A stretch of DNA of 64,000 nt, taken from NCBI RefSeq assembly GCF_000311725.1, contig NZ_HE978511.1, positions 691,060 to 755,059 on the forward strand, in the 5' to 3' direction. Shown piece after piece: positions 9,976-19,329 of the stretch. The notes under the pieces are model-generated. The model ran no database searches and was not told the DNA's origin. It was given only the letters and a program-made list of their open reading frames with translations. This DNA comes from Robertmurraya massiliosenegalensis JC6. Its GTDB lineage: Bacteria; Bacillota; Bacilli; Bacillales; Cytobacillaceae. The translations under genes and the position numbers were made by a program. Within the stretch, counting starts at the first letter, position 1; every line of letters begins with the position of its first letter.

Positions 9976-9989
9976 TGAAAGCGTTATCA
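9976..9989 (+). promoter_or_regulatory. cre (CcpA) site upstream of the aldehyde dehydrogenase gene
   Basis: TGAAAGCGTTATCA fits the cre consensus TGWAANCGNTNWCA at all 14 positions. It ends 25 bp before the ATG at 10015, in the promoter-leader zone, so glucose repression is expected. Confidence 0.75.
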
Positions 9990-10014
9990 ATTTAATTCAG
10001 AAGGGAGTTTGCAT

Positions 10015-11472
10015 ATGCAGGCAGTAGGTGTGATGGACAAAAGTTATATTAATGGAGTTTGGGTAACAGGAGAAAGTGAGCGTAGCTATAACGTTTTGAA
10101 TCCGTATGATCGCTCCACGCTCGCAACTGTACGGCTTGCAACGAAGGAACAGCTTGAACAAGCCTTCGTAGTTGCTGAAGAAGCTCAGAAATTATGGGCA
10201 AAATCGTCAGTAGATGAAAGGAGAAACGTTCTCGAAAAAGCAATCGAATATTTTAAAGACAATAAGGATGAAATTGTTCAGACATTAGTTCGTGATACCG
10301 GTGGAAGCGTGTTAAAGTGCAATGTTGAGCATCATCTTGCTCTAGAGTTTTTAGAGGAATCCATTAAATATGCAGATGAAGTTCATAAAGTTCGTGAAGT
10401 GACAAATTCTGGAGATAAGCTTAATCATATCTATCGCCTACCTTTAGGAGTGATCTCGTCTATTTCACCCTTTAATTTTCCACTTAATCTATCCATGAGA
10501 ACGATCGCACCAGCCATTGCACTCGGAAATAGTGTCGTTCACAAACCCGATATTCAAGTCGCTCTAGCTGGTGGATCGATTATTGCAAAAGCCTTTGAGT
10601 ACGCAGGTTTACCTGCGGGTGTATTAAATGTGATTTTGACTGATATTGAGGAAATCGGGGATGAAATGCTAAGGAATCCAATACCAAAACTAATTAGCTT
10701 CACAGGTTCATCAGCCGTCGGGCGACATATTGGTGGGATCGCAGGTCAAAACTTAAAACGGGTTGCTCTGGAACTCGGTGGAAATAGCCCGTTTGTCGTA
10801 TTATCTGATGCGGATGTTGACAGGGCTGTCAACGCCGCTATATTCGGGAAATTTATTCATCAAGGACAAATCTGTATGATCATTAACCGCATCATTGTTC
10901 ATCAAGATAAATACGATCAATTTGTAAAGAAATTTGTGGAAAGAGCTAAAGCTATTCCTTATGGTGATCCGAAAGATCCAACGAATATTATCGGACCCCT
11001 CATCAATGAACGCCAACTTGAAAAGGCTTTCTCCTATGTCGAAGAGGCAAAGCGTGATGGAGCAACGATAGCTTTGGAAGGAAAACGAGTCGGCAATATT
11101 ATGACTCCTTATGTTTTCACGAATGTTGATAATGCAAGCAAACTTGCACAAACTGAGCTTTTTGCCCCCATTGCCCCGATTATTAAAGCTGCAACTGATG
11201 AGGAAGCAATCGCCCTTGCTAGTGATACTGAATACGGGTTAAGCTCAGCTATTTTCACAAACGATTTACAAAAAGGAGAAGAACTCGCTCTTCACATTGA
11301 TGCTGGTATGACACATATTAACGACCAAACGGTTAATGATGCTCCACATATTCCATTTGGGGGCAATAAAGCGAGCGGATTAGGTCGCTTCGGGAATCCT
11401 TGGGTTGTCGAAGAATTCACCGTAACAAAATGGGTATCAATCCAAACGAAAGAACGTCAATATCCATTTTAA
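10015..11472 (+). CDS. Aromatic-type aldehyde dehydrogenase (benzaldehyde/vanillin dehydrogenase family)
   Basis: A 485-aa NAD(P)+-dependent aldehyde dehydrogenase with the general base E253 in ALELGGNSP and the nucleophile C287 in HQGQICM. The sequence style (ISPFNFPLNLSMRTIAPAIALG) matches the B. subtilis YfmT/benzaldehyde dehydrogenase branch. Placed beside the pra genes it probably oxidises 4-hydroxybenzaldehyde (or vanillin-like aldehydes) to the acid that PobA uses. AAGGGAG is 7 nt from the ATG at 10015; a TTG two codons upstream sits too close to it. It has its own cre-controlled promoter region and its own terminator. Substrate is inferred from context. Confidence 0.83.
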   Translation: MQAVGVMDKSYINGVWVTGESERSYNVLNPYDRSTLATVRLATKEQLEQAFVVAEEAQKLWAKSSVDERRNVLEKAIEYFKDNKDEIVQTLVRDTGGSVLKCNVEHHLALEFLEESIKYADEVHKVREVTNSGDKLNHIYRLPLGVISSISPFNFPLNLSMRTIAPAIALGNSVVHKPDIQVALAGGSIIAKAFEYAGLPAGVLNVILTDIEEIGDEMLRNPIPKLISFTGSSAVGRHIGGIAGQNLKRVALELGGNSPFVVLSDADVDRAVNAAIFGKFIHQGQICMIINRIIVHQDKYDQFVKKFVERAKAIPYGDPKDPTNIIGPLINERQLEKAFSYVEEAKRDGATIALEGKRVGNIMTPYVFTNVDNASKLAQTELFAPIAPIIKAATDEEAIALASDTEYGLSSAIFTNDLQKGEELALHIDAGMTHINDQTVNDAPHIPFGGNKASGLGRFGNPWVVEEFTVTKWVSIQTKERQYPF

Positions 11473-11477
11473 TTCGA

Positions 11478-11512
11478 AGGAAAGTTTGCTTGCGCAAACT
11501 TTCCTATTTTTT
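11478..11512 (+). terminator. Strong rho-independent terminator
   Basis: A perfect 12-bp stem AGGAAAGTTTGC / GCAAACTTTCCT with loop TTGC is followed by A and a T run, right after the aldehyde dehydrogenase stop codon. Confidence 0.92.
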
Positions 11513-11514
11513 TC

Positions 11515-11556
11515 GCTGTTTTCGTAATGATTGTGGTTTTTTCGTACATGTCCACA
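11515..11556 (+). repeat. Short intergenic repeat, copy 1 (about 42 bp)
   Basis: The block beginning GCTGTTTTCGTAATGAT recurs at 16727-16770 with a few changes and a 2-3 nt length difference. Both copies lie downstream of rightward genes. No coding potential is seen. Confidence 0.6.
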
Positions 11557-11580
11557 GGATGACATTTGAATAGGCCTTTA

Positions 11581-12372
11581 TTAATGTTCAAATGTATACA
11601 TCATCCAGAACCCTATATCCTCGAAACCGATTCGTTTGTAAATAGCGCCTGCAGCAGGATTATCATAAAATAAACAGAGCTCTTTTCCCTCTTCTAGAAG
11701 GGTACCACACAGTTTTTCCATACAAGCAGTTGCATAGCCTTTTTTCTTATAGTTCTCTAAAGTCGCTACTCCTACAACCATTGCTGACATAGAATTCTCA
11801 GCAGCGGTGGAAGCAGTCGAAACCATTTTTCCACCTTCTTCTATATAAAAAGAACGGGAAGATCCATCCTCTAAGCCTCTGCGCTTTCTTTCGACTGTAA
11901 TAATAGAATCTGTAAACTCTGGAATACGATTGAGCAAGTCCACCAACGCTTCAGCATCATTTGGCTGTGCCTGTTTCACGTTAGACACATCGGCTTGATT
12001 CGATTGGAGACTTGTACACTTCGCATAGTACATTTCTCTTTTTCTTACAAGCTTTTTTTCGAGAAAGGGCTCAATCTTTGCTGTTATTTCCTTTAACCCC
12101 GACATCATAAAGAAATCGGGATCTTGATCCATGATTTTAGCAAACCCTTTTGCGTCAAATTCTGCCTTTGCATACGGAATATAATTATTTTCATATTTTA
12201 ATAGAACGGCAATTAATTGTTCATTTGTATCAAAATCTCCCCATATCTTCTGAAAATCTTTGTCATATCCATAGGCCTCAATATCACCAATAATAAAAAG
12301 ATTTTCTGCCGCTGCTGTTTTTAAAAGTGCAAAGCATCGTTCGTGATCGTCTCTTGTTAACTTTCTAATCAT
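11581..12372 (-). CDS. GNAT-family N-acetyltransferase
   Basis: A 263-aa acetyltransferase of the larger, two-part GNAT type. The catalytic fold is in the C-terminal half (about residues 130-260): VVGVATLENYKKKGYATACM is the acetyl-CoA pyrophosphate-binding motif A and FYDNPAAGAIYKRIGFED is the motif B region. The N-terminal half (1-125) has no recognisable motif. The substrate is unknown. It is a single gene, convergent with the aldehyde dehydrogenase gene, with GGGGGAAAGG before the ATG. Confidence 0.82.
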   Translation of the reverse strand: MIRKLTRDDHERCFALLKTAAAENLFIIGDIEAYGYDKDFQKIWGDFDTNEQLIAVLLKYENNYIPYAKAEFDAKGFAKIMDQDPDFFMMSGLKEITAKIEPFLEKKLVRKREMYYAKCTSLQSNQADVSNVKQAQPNDAEALVDLLNRIPEFTDSIITVERKRRGLEDGSSRSFYIEEGGKMVSTASTAAENSMSAMVVGVATLENYKKKGYATACMEKLCGTLLEEGKELCLFYDNPAAGAIYKRIGFEDIGFWMMYTFEH

Positions 12373-12603
12373 GTTCCTTTCCCCCTTTAATTTTTCTATT
12401 TTACCTCAAATCATGGGGAATAAGGAAGATTTTTCCGAGAAAATGATGATATAAATACCTATCGTGAGTTTGTTGTTTCCGTGTAAAATTGGAAAATGCA
12501 TTCGGACACCCTATGTCGGTTTCTTGCTTACTTTTTTCTGAATACACCTCTAATTCGGATTCCCTTTTTATCACTTTAGACTCACCTACTTTACGCAAAA
12601 ATA

Positions 12604-12648
12604 AAAAATGGCACGCAAATTCTAAATAGAATTCACTCGCCATTTAAA
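12604..12648 (-). terminator. Terminator of the HesB-like gene
   Basis: On the minus strand AAATGGC and GCCATTT flank an inner GAATTC / GAATT pairing and are followed by a T-rich tract, about 20 bp after the stop codon at 12666. The rest of 12373-12665 shows no supportable gene. Confidence 0.65.
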
Positions 12649-12665
12649 AAGTTTACCCTCAATCA

Positions 12666-12974
12666 TTAATGGTGGTGGTGTCCATGACCTTCCTTTGAAG
12701 GGTTGGTGATTTCAAACTGTGGTTCTGGGACGAAGAAATATTTAATCCAAACACCATCTAAAAATTCCTCTCGTTTATCAAGAAGAATATCGATTCCTTT
12801 GTCCGTTTGAACAATTTCATCATGCTCTGTAGGGGTATCAAACTTTAAATCATAATGAGCGTGATCATCATGCATATGAGTGATAAAGACACGAATCATC
12901 TTTCCTTCTGCTTCTTCATTAGTTAGCATATCTTTCAGGACTTTTGCCGCATTTTTGTTGATTTTGCACTTCAT
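12666..12974 (-). CDS. HesB/IscA-like (Fe-S biosynthesis domain) protein with His-rich tail
   Basis: A 102-aa protein with the HesB-type fold pattern (short helix AAKVLKDMLTNEE, then alternating strands). It lacks the three cysteines that IscA/SufA proteins use to hold iron; the only Cys is residue 3. The C-terminus is GHGHHHH and there is a second His cluster, HMHDDHAHYD, at about 33-42. Several Bacillus HesB-like proteins are similarly Cys-poor and of unknown role. Metal binding through histidines is an inference. GGAGG precedes the ATG. It stands alone, 90 bp downstream of the hemolysin III gene. Confidence 0.7.
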   Translation of the reverse strand: MKCKINKNAAKVLKDMLTNEEAEGKMIRVFITHMHDDHAHYDLKFDTPTEHDEIVQTDKGIDILLDKREEFLDGVWIKYFFVPEPQFEITNPSKEGHGHHHH

Positions 12975-13064
12975 AAAAATTCCTCCACTTACAAATAAGT
13001 TAATCGCACGTTTACATTATACAAGGAAAGTTTCAGCATAGATAATGACAAGACTCGAATCATC

Positions 13065-13703
13065 TTAGACAAGATATAGAAATACGCAGAAGAAATGAGC
13101 AACACTTCCTCCAATAACAAACACATGCCACAGGGTATGATGATATTTAAATCCTCTCCACACATAAAAAACAGAGCCGAGCGTATACAATAATCCACCA
13201 AGCACGAGCAATAGAATGGCATTTTGCGGGAGATTATTCATTAAAGGTTTCCAAGCAAAGACAATTAACCATCCCATCAATACATACAACAATGTGGAAT
13301 AGAGGACAAATTTTTTCACAAAAAAGGATTTAAAAACAGTTCCAGCAATAGCTAGACCCCAGACGATGCCGAAAATTGTCCATCCCAACCACCCTTTAAT
13401 CACAAGAAATAAGAATGGTGTATACGTTCCTGCGATAAAAAAGTAGATTGCCGAATGATCAAATATTTCAAAAACATCCTTCGCTTTGCCTGATGGTAAA
13501 CTGTGTAACATTGTTGAGCAAAGATACATGAGAAGCATTGTGCTACCAAATAACGTAAAGCTAACGACATGCCATGCATTGCCATGAATGGCCGACTGGA
13601 TAATCAAAAAGACTAACGCAACGATACTTAATATTGCACCGATTCCGTGGGTAATGGCATTTGCAATTTCTTCACCTTTCGTAAACGTATGGGTTTCGCT
13701 CAT
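13065..13703 (-). CDS. yplQ: Hemolysin III family (PAQR-like) membrane protein
   Basis: A 212-aa integral membrane protein with seven predicted helices. Family motifs are EEIANAITHGIGAI near the N-terminus, CSTMLHSLP and FDHSAIYFFIAGTYTPF in the middle, and WHVFVIGGSVAHFFCV near the C-terminus. The conserved His and Asp residues form the presumed metal site of the PAQR/ceramidase superfamily. It resembles B. subtilis YplQ, whose physiological role is unclear; true hemolysis should not be assumed. It overlaps the end of the DUF1836 reading frame by 4 nt, so the two are translationally coupled. Confidence 0.85.
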   Translation of the reverse strand: MSETHTFTKGEEIANAITHGIGAILSIVALVFLIIQSAIHGNAWHVVSFTLFGSTMLLMYLCSTMLHSLPSGKAKDVFEIFDHSAIYFFIAGTYTPFLFLVIKGWLGWTIFGIVWGLAIAGTVFKSFFVKKFVLYSTLLYVLMGWLIVFAWKPLMNNLPQNAILLLVLGGLLYTLGSVFYVWRGFKYHHTLWHVFVIGGSVAHFFCVFLYLV

Positions 13704-14295
13704 TTTGTTTCCTTCTTTCCTTCTTGTTCTTCCATAATCTCATCAACAAGCTTTTCAGCCGCTCTTCGATATAAGTTACTTATATGAGCGAGCGAAGTAA
13801 TAAGCAACACTTTATGCAAATAATCAGGTGTATCTGTCTCAAGCTTTGCAATTTCCTTGTCAACTTCCGTTCGTCGCTCCTGAATATCCCTTTTAAAATT
13901 TTCCGTATTCTCTTTACTGAGCTCTAAATAGCCTTCATAAAAACGTTCTAATTCAAAGCTTTCCTCTTCTACCATTAATTTATTTATTCCCTGAAAAGTC
14001 TCTTTAATATCATTAATCGAGAGTGAGCCTTTTAATTGATAAATTAAGCTGATTAATAGTAAATGATCTTTTGAATACTTTTTATTTTTATTGGAAAAAA
14101 TAATTTTGCTTTCGCATAATTATTGATCATTGTCTTCGTAAGGATTTTCTCATCTTCATTTCGTTTCGTCTCTTTAAAGTGATTCTCGAACAACTGAATC
14201 ACTTGATCCATATATAAATCAATCTCTGGAATGTCAGTAAGTGATATTTCATTTTGAAGGTCAAGGCCTTCAATATATTGATCTAGCTTTCCCAT
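13700..14295 (-). pseudogene. DUF1836 family protein, interrupted by a single-base frameshift
   Basis: Two adjacent frames make one DUF1836 protein. The first (from 14295) gives IPEIDLYMDQVIQLFE and ILTKTMINNYAKAKLFFPIK, then drifts and stops at 14053. The second frame continues with NKKYSKDHLLLISLIYQLKG and SLSINDIKETFQGINKLMVEE and runs to 13700. The switch falls at a run of five A on the minus strand (14085-14089); one extra A would restore a single frame of about 198 aa, the normal family length. DUF1836 proteins have a MerR-like N-terminal half and are probable DNA-binding regulators. It could be a true mutation, a sequencing error or slippage. The gene precedes the hemolysin III homologue with a 4-nt overlap. 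Confidence 0.78.
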
Positions 14296-14526
14296 TCACG
14301 GACCTCATTTCATCTAATATCTCCTTTATTTTACCCTAAAAACCGCTTGATGTAAACTCAACACCATATAATAAATCAACAAATTAACAATAAGTAGTTT
14401 TAAAAACCACTTATACTTTTTTAATTAAAAGTGTTAAAGGGAAATTCTGTCCAATTTCTTTGAATAATGTTAAAATATTAAAAAGTTAAATAATTATTCT
14501 TAGTGTTATTTGAAAGCGAGGGAATT

Positions 14527-16209
14527 ATGTTGGCAGAAATGCGTAGTAATATGATCAAAAGAGGATTTGACCGTGCACCCCATCGAAGCTTACTTCGAGC
14601 TGCTGGTGTAAAAGAAGAAGACTTTGATAAACCTTTTATTGCCGTTGTAAATTCATATATTGATATTGTTCCAGGACATGTGCATTTACAGGAGTTTGGA
14701 AAAATTGTCAAAGATGCTATTCGTGAAGCTGGAGGCGTCCCATTTGAGATGAATACAATTGGAGTTGATGATGGAATCGCAATGGGACATATTGGGATGC
14801 GCTATTCATTACCAAGTCGCGAGATCATTGCCGATTCAGTTGAAACTGTCGTAGCCGCACACTGGTTTGATGGGATGGTTTGTATTCCAAACTGTGACAA
14901 AATCACACCAGGGATGCTAATGGCGGCACTCCGTGTAAACATTCCTACTATTGTTGTCAGCGGTGGACCGATGAAAGCTGGTGTAGATAGCGAGGGCAAT
15001 GCTCTTGACTTAACCTCCGTATTTGAAGGGGTTGGGGCCTTCCAATCTGGTAAAATTGATGAAGCTAGATTAACAGAAATCGAACAAGTGGCATGTCCTT
15101 CTTGTGGTTCGTGTTCAGGAATGTTTACAGCAAACTCGATGAACTGTTTAGCAGAAGGTCTTGGTCTAGCCTTACCTGGAAACGGAACGATTTTGGCTGT
15201 TGCGGAAGAACGAAAGGAATTTGTGAAAAAATCCGCAAAGCAATTGATGACATTAATCGAAAAAGACATCAAGCCGCGTGACATCGTGACTATTGATGCC
15301 ATCGATAACGCATTCGCATTGGATATGGCAATGGGCGGTTCCACGAACACCGTTCTACACACATTAGCCTTAGCGCATGAAGCTGAAATCGATTACTCCC
15401 TTGAACGTATTAACGAGATTGCGGCTCGTGTCCCACATCTAGCTAAAATTGCACCTGCTTCTAACTATCATATTGAAGATGTTCATAATGCTGGTGGTGT
15501 AAGTGCCATTATCAATGAAGTATTAAAGAAGCCAGGTGCCATGAATGGAGACTGTTTAACTGTTACAGGGAAAACATTAAAAGAAAATGTCGCAGGCTGT
15601 GACATTCTCGATAAGGATGTCATCCGTCCTTTAGATAACCCTCATTCAGAGAAAGGCGGATTAGCAGTTTTATTTGGAAACCTTGCTCCAGAAGGATCGG
15701 TCATCAAGGTGGGAGCCGTTGACCCTTCTGTCGGTGGTTATCATAGAGGCCCTGCCATTTGTTTTGACTCGCAGGAGGATGCATTATCTGGCATTATCAC
15801 CGGAAAGGTAAAAGAAGGCGATGTAGTCGTGATTCGCTATGAAGGTCCAAAAGGTGGTCCAGGAATGCCTGAAATGCTTGCCCCTACCTCCCAAATTGTT
15901 GGTCGCGGATTAGGCGCTAAAGTTGGACTTATTACAGATGGACGATTTTCTGGTGCTTCTCGAGGAATTTCCATCGGTCATATTTCACCTGAAGCAGCAG
16001 AAGGCGGGCCGATTGCCTTCGTCGAAGATGGAGATATCATCGAACTCGATTTGAACAATCGGAAAATCATCTTAGAGATTTCTGATGAAGAATTTGAAAA
16101 ACGGAAAGCAAATTGGAAAGGTTTCGAATCTAAAGTAAAAAAAGGCTATCTTGCCCGCTATTCAAAACTTGTCACCAATGCAAGCACAGGTGGAGTACTA
16201 AAAGTTTAA
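14527..16209 (+). CDS. ilvD: Dihydroxy-acid dehydratase
   Basis: A 560-aa IlvD/Edd-family Fe-S dehydratase that converts 2,3-dihydroxy-isovalerate (and -methylvalerate) to the 2-oxo acid in valine, leucine and isoleucine synthesis. It closely follows B. subtilis IlvD (MAELRSNMI in that protein, [10 protein letters not shown] here). Cluster-ligating cysteines are in [12 protein letters not shown] (near 120) and [12 protein letters not shown] (near 190). The ATG at 14527 is 5 nt after GAGGG; upstream GTG and downstream ATG codons lack a well-placed site. It stands alone with no ilv neighbours. The 231 bp upstream are AT-rich; no leader peptide or T-box is evident. Confidence 0.96.
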   Translation: MLAEMRSNMIKRGFDRAPHRSLLRAAGVKEEDFDKPFIAVVNSYIDIVPGHVHLQEFGKIVKDAIREAGGVPFEMNTIGVDDGIAMGHIGMRYSLPSREIIADSVETVVAAHWFDGMVCIPNCDKITPGMLMAALRVNIPTIVVSGGPMKAGVDSEGNALDLTSVFEGVGAFQSGKIDEARLTEIEQVACPSCGSCSGMFTANSMNCLAEGLGLALPGNGTILAVAEERKEFVKKSAKQLMTLIEKDIKPRDIVTIDAIDNAFALDMAMGGSTNTVLHTLALAHEAEIDYSLERINEIAARVPHLAKIAPASNYHIEDVHNAGGVSAIINEVLKKPGAMNGDCLTVTGKTLKENVAGCDILDKDVIRPLDNPHSEKGGLAVLFGNLAPEGSVIKVGAVDPSVGGYHRGPAICFDSQEDALSGIITGKVKEGDVVVIRYEGPKGGPGMPEMLAPTSQIVGRGLGAKVGLITDGRFSGASRGISIGHISPEAAEGGPIAFVEDGDIIELDLNNRKIILEISDEEFEKRKANWKGFESKVKKGYLARYSKLVTNASTGGVLKV

Positions 16210-16225
16210 ATAGTTGTTCAAATGT

Positions 16226-16711
16226 GTGGCTGGGTCAAAAAGTCAGTGGTCACGACTTTTTGATCTAGTTCGGAGCGGATATATTCCCTCGCAGTTGGCA
16301 TATCGGTATGAAAAGATAACAGGAAAATTTCCGCTTAATGCCTCAACCATCATGAAAAAGAGCCGAAATAACAGGAGAAATTCCTGCTATTTCCTCAAAA
16401 AATGCCAAAATAAACGTTTTTGCTCTCTGTAAGCGGAAAATCTTCCGTTATTTCCCCTAAAAAGGACTCCAATGAGGAGATAACAGGAAAAACTCCGCTT
16501 AAGGGTGAGAGATGTAATAGGGTCTTATAGGAGAAGTATAGACAAAGCGGAAATCGATGTCGATTCTTGAAGACTAATTTGCATTTCACTCGATTTTTTT
16601 GTACGAGGAAAAATTCGAAGGTCTTGCGTTAAGACAAAAATAAAGAAAGGTGAATTTGAGTACCCTCAGGATTCACCTTTCTCATGATTTAAAGCTAGTT
16701 ATGTCCCTGCC
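16226..16711 (+). repeat. Large structured intergenic repeat, copy 1 (about 485 bp)
   Basis: It starts with the hairpin AAAAAGTC...GACTTTTT, passes through several modules of the type ATAACAGGAAAA-TTCCGCTTA and TAAGCGGAAAATCTTCCG, and ends with the long hairpin GAAAGGTGAAT...ATTCACCTTTC. The same block recurs inverted at 32264-32750 and direct at 48464-48942. This copy is the most diverged of the three. It lies between the convergent ilvD and chemotaxis genes and carries no credible reading frame. The terminal hairpin could act as a terminator. Confidence 0.85.
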
Positions 16712-16726
16712 TCTTCATTATTTATT

Positions 16727-16770
16727 GCTGTTTTCGTAATGATAGAGGTTATTTCGTAAATGTCGGCCAC
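16727..16770 (+). repeat. Short intergenic repeat, copy 2 (about 44 bp)
   Basis: The second copy of the block at 11515-11556, sharing GCTGTTTTCGTAATGAT and the later TTTCGTA-ATGTC. The remaining bases to 16905 are AT-rich with only a weak hairpin near 16810-16845. Confidence 0.6.
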
Positions 16771-16905
16771 AAATGAGGTTTTAGAACACACATTATTTTC
16801 GCTTACTTGCTCCTTATTTAACGAGGAATAATAGGGCTTTATTCTCCTATCTATGACTAAATAGCAACAATGTTTGAAAAAAAACCTTATTTATTATGAA
16901 TCCAC

Positions 16906-18597
16906 TTATAATTTGAATTCTGCGACGGTTTCCTGAAGATGTTCAGCAATTGAATTTAGTCCATTAGCCGATGCTAGTATTTGCTGCATGGATGCTAACT
17001 GCTCCTCTGTTGACGCAGAGACAGATTGAGTATGTTGCATCGATTGCTGTGCTATTTCTGAAATTCCGCTTGCCGTTGCCGACACTTCTTCAGCACTAGC
17101 TGACATTTGTTCAGCCGTTGCTGCTGCTTCTGCTATTTTTATCTCCATTTCTTCCATTGCCTTCATAATCTCTTTAAAACTATCCTCTGTTTTCTCAACA
17201 ATTGACAACCCTTTGGAAACATCTGTGTTGACTTGTTCCATCGATTTATAGGTTTCATTCATCTCATTGTTGATCGCATGAATAAGTTCTGAAATTTGTG
17301 TAGAAGATTGCTGTGCTTGAACCGCCAGTTTTTGCACCTCTTCAGCTACAACTGCAAAACCTTTTCCATGCTCCCCTGCCCTCGCAGCTTCAATTGCAGC
17401 ATTTAGAGCTAATAAATTCGTTTGATTTGCAATGTCAGAAATCGTATTCGTAATGACACCTATTTGTTTAGAACGCTCATCTAATAGTTTAACTGCTAGA
17501 CTACTCGCATTCACAGACTGATGAATCGTTTCCATCTGCCCAACTGTCTCATTAATTAGCACTCCACCTTGCTCTGCATGTTCTCTAGTTTTTTGGGTTG
17601 ATGCAGAGATAAGAGAGGAATTTTCGGCAAGATTATTAATCCCGATGGTCACTTCATCCATCGCACGTGCACTTTCCTCCACATTCGTCGCCTGCTTTTC
17701 AGCCCCTTCCACAACCTCTTGAATGATATGGGTAATATGCTCAGTTGCCGCTGTTGTTTGCTGTGCCCCTGCTGTTAATTCCTGCGATGATGCAGCAACT
17801 TTTTCTGAATTCTCAATGACTTTTTGGATCATTTCTCGTAGATGGTCTTTCATTGAATTATAGTTTTCTGATAGAAAGCTTAGTTCGTCACCTTTCTCAT
17901 CTTTAATCATTTTAGTAAAATCTCCGTGCTTTGCAGCCTCTAATGCAGACGATATTGTGGACAATCTTTTCGTTAACCCCCTCGTAAAGATATAGACTAC
18001 TACAATTGATAATCCGACCATTACGATAAGGACAATAATAAATATTTTCATAAACGAAGTGAGTGTTTCATCAATAATTTGTTGTGGTGCCCCCACATAA
18101 AAAATCCCAATCGTTTCACCATTTTTATCATGGATAGGTGTGTATCCGGTTACATAATTATTGCCAACAACATTTGCCTCACCGAAAAAATCCTTATTTT
18201 CTTCTAACACAGCTTGTGCGACTTCCTCTGATACCTCTGTTCCGACTGCACGCTCGCCATTGTTCATCACATTTGTTGCAACTCGGGTATTCCCTTGAAA
18301 AATCGTAACTGTGTCACCCGTTTGTTCCCCAATTTCATCAACAATTTCAAAATTCCCACTGATCTGAGTCTCACCCTTGTAGAGATTTCCATCTTTTATC
18401 GCCCAATCTCCTGGAAATTTAGCATCAAGATAACTTTTTCCAAGATTTAAATCTCCTCTAGCCTTTTCCAAAGCGAAATCTTTGATTCCTTTTGTTACCT
18501 GCTGTACGACGACTCCACCAACCGCAATCGCCAAAAACATCATCATAATTAAAACAACTACATTAATTTTTGGACCTAGTTTCAATTTTAATCTCAT
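16906..18597 (-). CDS. Methyl-accepting chemotaxis protein with extracellular Cache domain
   Basis: A 563-aa transmembrane chemoreceptor. It has TM1 at about residues 10-32, a single-Cache type sensor domain outside the cell (about 33-185, with GNTRVATNV and [19 protein letters not shown]), TM2 at about 190-212, a HAMP linker, and a cytoplasmic signalling domain whose hairpin tip is [20 protein letters not shown]. It controls CheA activity in response to a small ligand that cannot be named; such domains often bind organic acids. The frame is open 36 codons further upstream, but GGGAG lies 8 nt before the ATG at 18597, which is chosen. Confidence 0.92.
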   Translation of the reverse strand: MRLKLKLGPKINVVVLIMMMFLAIAVGGVVVQQVTKGIKDFALEKARGDLNLGKSYLDAKFPGDWAIKDGNLYKGETQISGNFEIVDEIGEQTGDTVTIFQGNTRVATNVMNNGERAVGTEVSEEVAQAVLEENKDFFGEANVVGNNYVTGYTPIHDKNGETIGIFYVGAPQQIIDETLTSFMKIFIIVLIVMVGLSIVVVYIFTRGLTKRLSTISSALEAAKHGDFTKMIKDEKGDELSFLSENYNSMKDHLREMIQKVIENSEKVAASSQELTAGAQQTTAATEHITHIIQEVVEGAEKQATNVEESARAMDEVTIGINNLAENSSLISASTQKTREHAEQGGVLINETVGQMETIHQSVNASSLAVKLLDERSKQIGVITNTISDIANQTNLLALNAAIEAARAGEHGKGFAVVAEEVQKLAVQAQQSSTQISELIHAINNEMNETYKSMEQVNTDVSKGLSIVEKTEDSFKEIMKAMEEMEIKIAEAAATAEQMSASAEEVSATASGISEIAQQSMQHTQSVSASTEEQLASMQQILASANGLNSIAEHLQETVAEFKL

Positions 18598-18696
18598 CTG
18601 CCTATCTCCCTTATGACTCATTGTTTTATCCACATAGTATATATTTTGCAACGAGATCCAGCTATGACAAATTTCACACATTCGGAAGAAACCATG

Positions 18697-18727
18697 AAAA
18701 AACACCTGGATTGTTATCCAAGTGTTT
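18697..18727 (-). terminator. Terminator overlapping the 3-prime end of the CmpB-family gene
   Basis: On the minus strand AAACACTTGGAT and ATCCAGGTGTTT pair around the loop AACA and are followed by a T run; the stem includes the stop codon of the gene ending at 18714. Confidence 0.75.
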
Positions 18728-19271
18728 CAATCGTTTCTTTTTGAACGATGTGCCTCCGAACTGCCCAAAGTGTCTCGACGATAAAATAGAAGAGGAGAAA
18801 TGGCCATGTAAACACGAGAGGCTGCACCAGAAGTTGACATGACTTTTCCACCACTGGATGAATTACATACACGCATACTAATGATAGTAAAAGCCAGGAG
18901 AATGAAAACTTCAAACAAATATGGCCTTGAAAATTCCATTTTTCTCTCGAATAATCCCACCATTTTTTGTGGAAATAGGTGTCTAAAATTAGTCCACTAA
19001 AATATTCTACCGCTGTTGGGACGATAAAACATATAAGTAGAACCATTTTCCAGTCGGTGTCTGGTGTTATGAAAGTAATTAGTAGAACAGGAGCAATGCC
19101 ATACATTGGTTTAAATGGCCCTAACAAGAAATTCTCTTTAAAAAATACCCCTTTTGTTAAATAGCTGTGGGTGTTCTCAATCAACCATCCAAATAGCGAA
19201 TATATAGTAAAGAAATAGATGATTGGTGCTACTAAGATTGAAATAGAACTCCAATTCATTGATAATTCCAT
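18714..19271 (-). CDS. CmpB-family (putative ABC transporter type IV) membrane protein
   Basis: A 185-aa membrane protein with about five hydrophobic segments. The family hallmarks are the early [25 protein letters not shown] and the central [16 protein letters not shown] followed by [10 protein letters not shown]06541 members are described as putative ABC-transporter components, but no ATPase or other subunit is next to it, and the biochemical role is not known. It is a single gene with its own terminator. Confidence 0.75.
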   Translation of the reverse strand: MELSMNWSSISILVAPIIYFFTIYSLFGWLIENTHSYLTKGVFFKENFLLGPFKPMYGIAPVLLITFITPDTDWKMVLLICFIVPTAVEYFSGLILDTYFHKKWWDYSREKWNFQGHICLKFSFSWLLLSLVCVYVIHPVVEKSCQLLVQPLVFTWPFLLFYFIVETLWAVRRHIVQKETIETLG

Positions 19272-19329
19272 TGTGCATCCACCATAATTAAATATTTATT
19301 TCCTTTAGGTTTTGCACAATGTTTTAAAC

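Noticed and set aside
12401..12643. An 80-codon leftward reading frame in the gap after the acetyltransferase gene
   Set aside because: Its start lies within the terminator hairpin of the HesB-like gene, it has no ribosome-binding site, and the translated sequence has no recognisable pattern.
14296..14526. A T-box or leader peptide upstream of ilvD
   Set aside because: No T-box sequence, no specifier hairpin and no short frame rich in branched-chain codons was found; only AT-rich DNA.
16226..16711. Short reading frames inside the large repeat (also at 32264 and 48464)
   Set aside because: None is conserved in frame among the three copies, and the DNA is dominated by inverted repeats.
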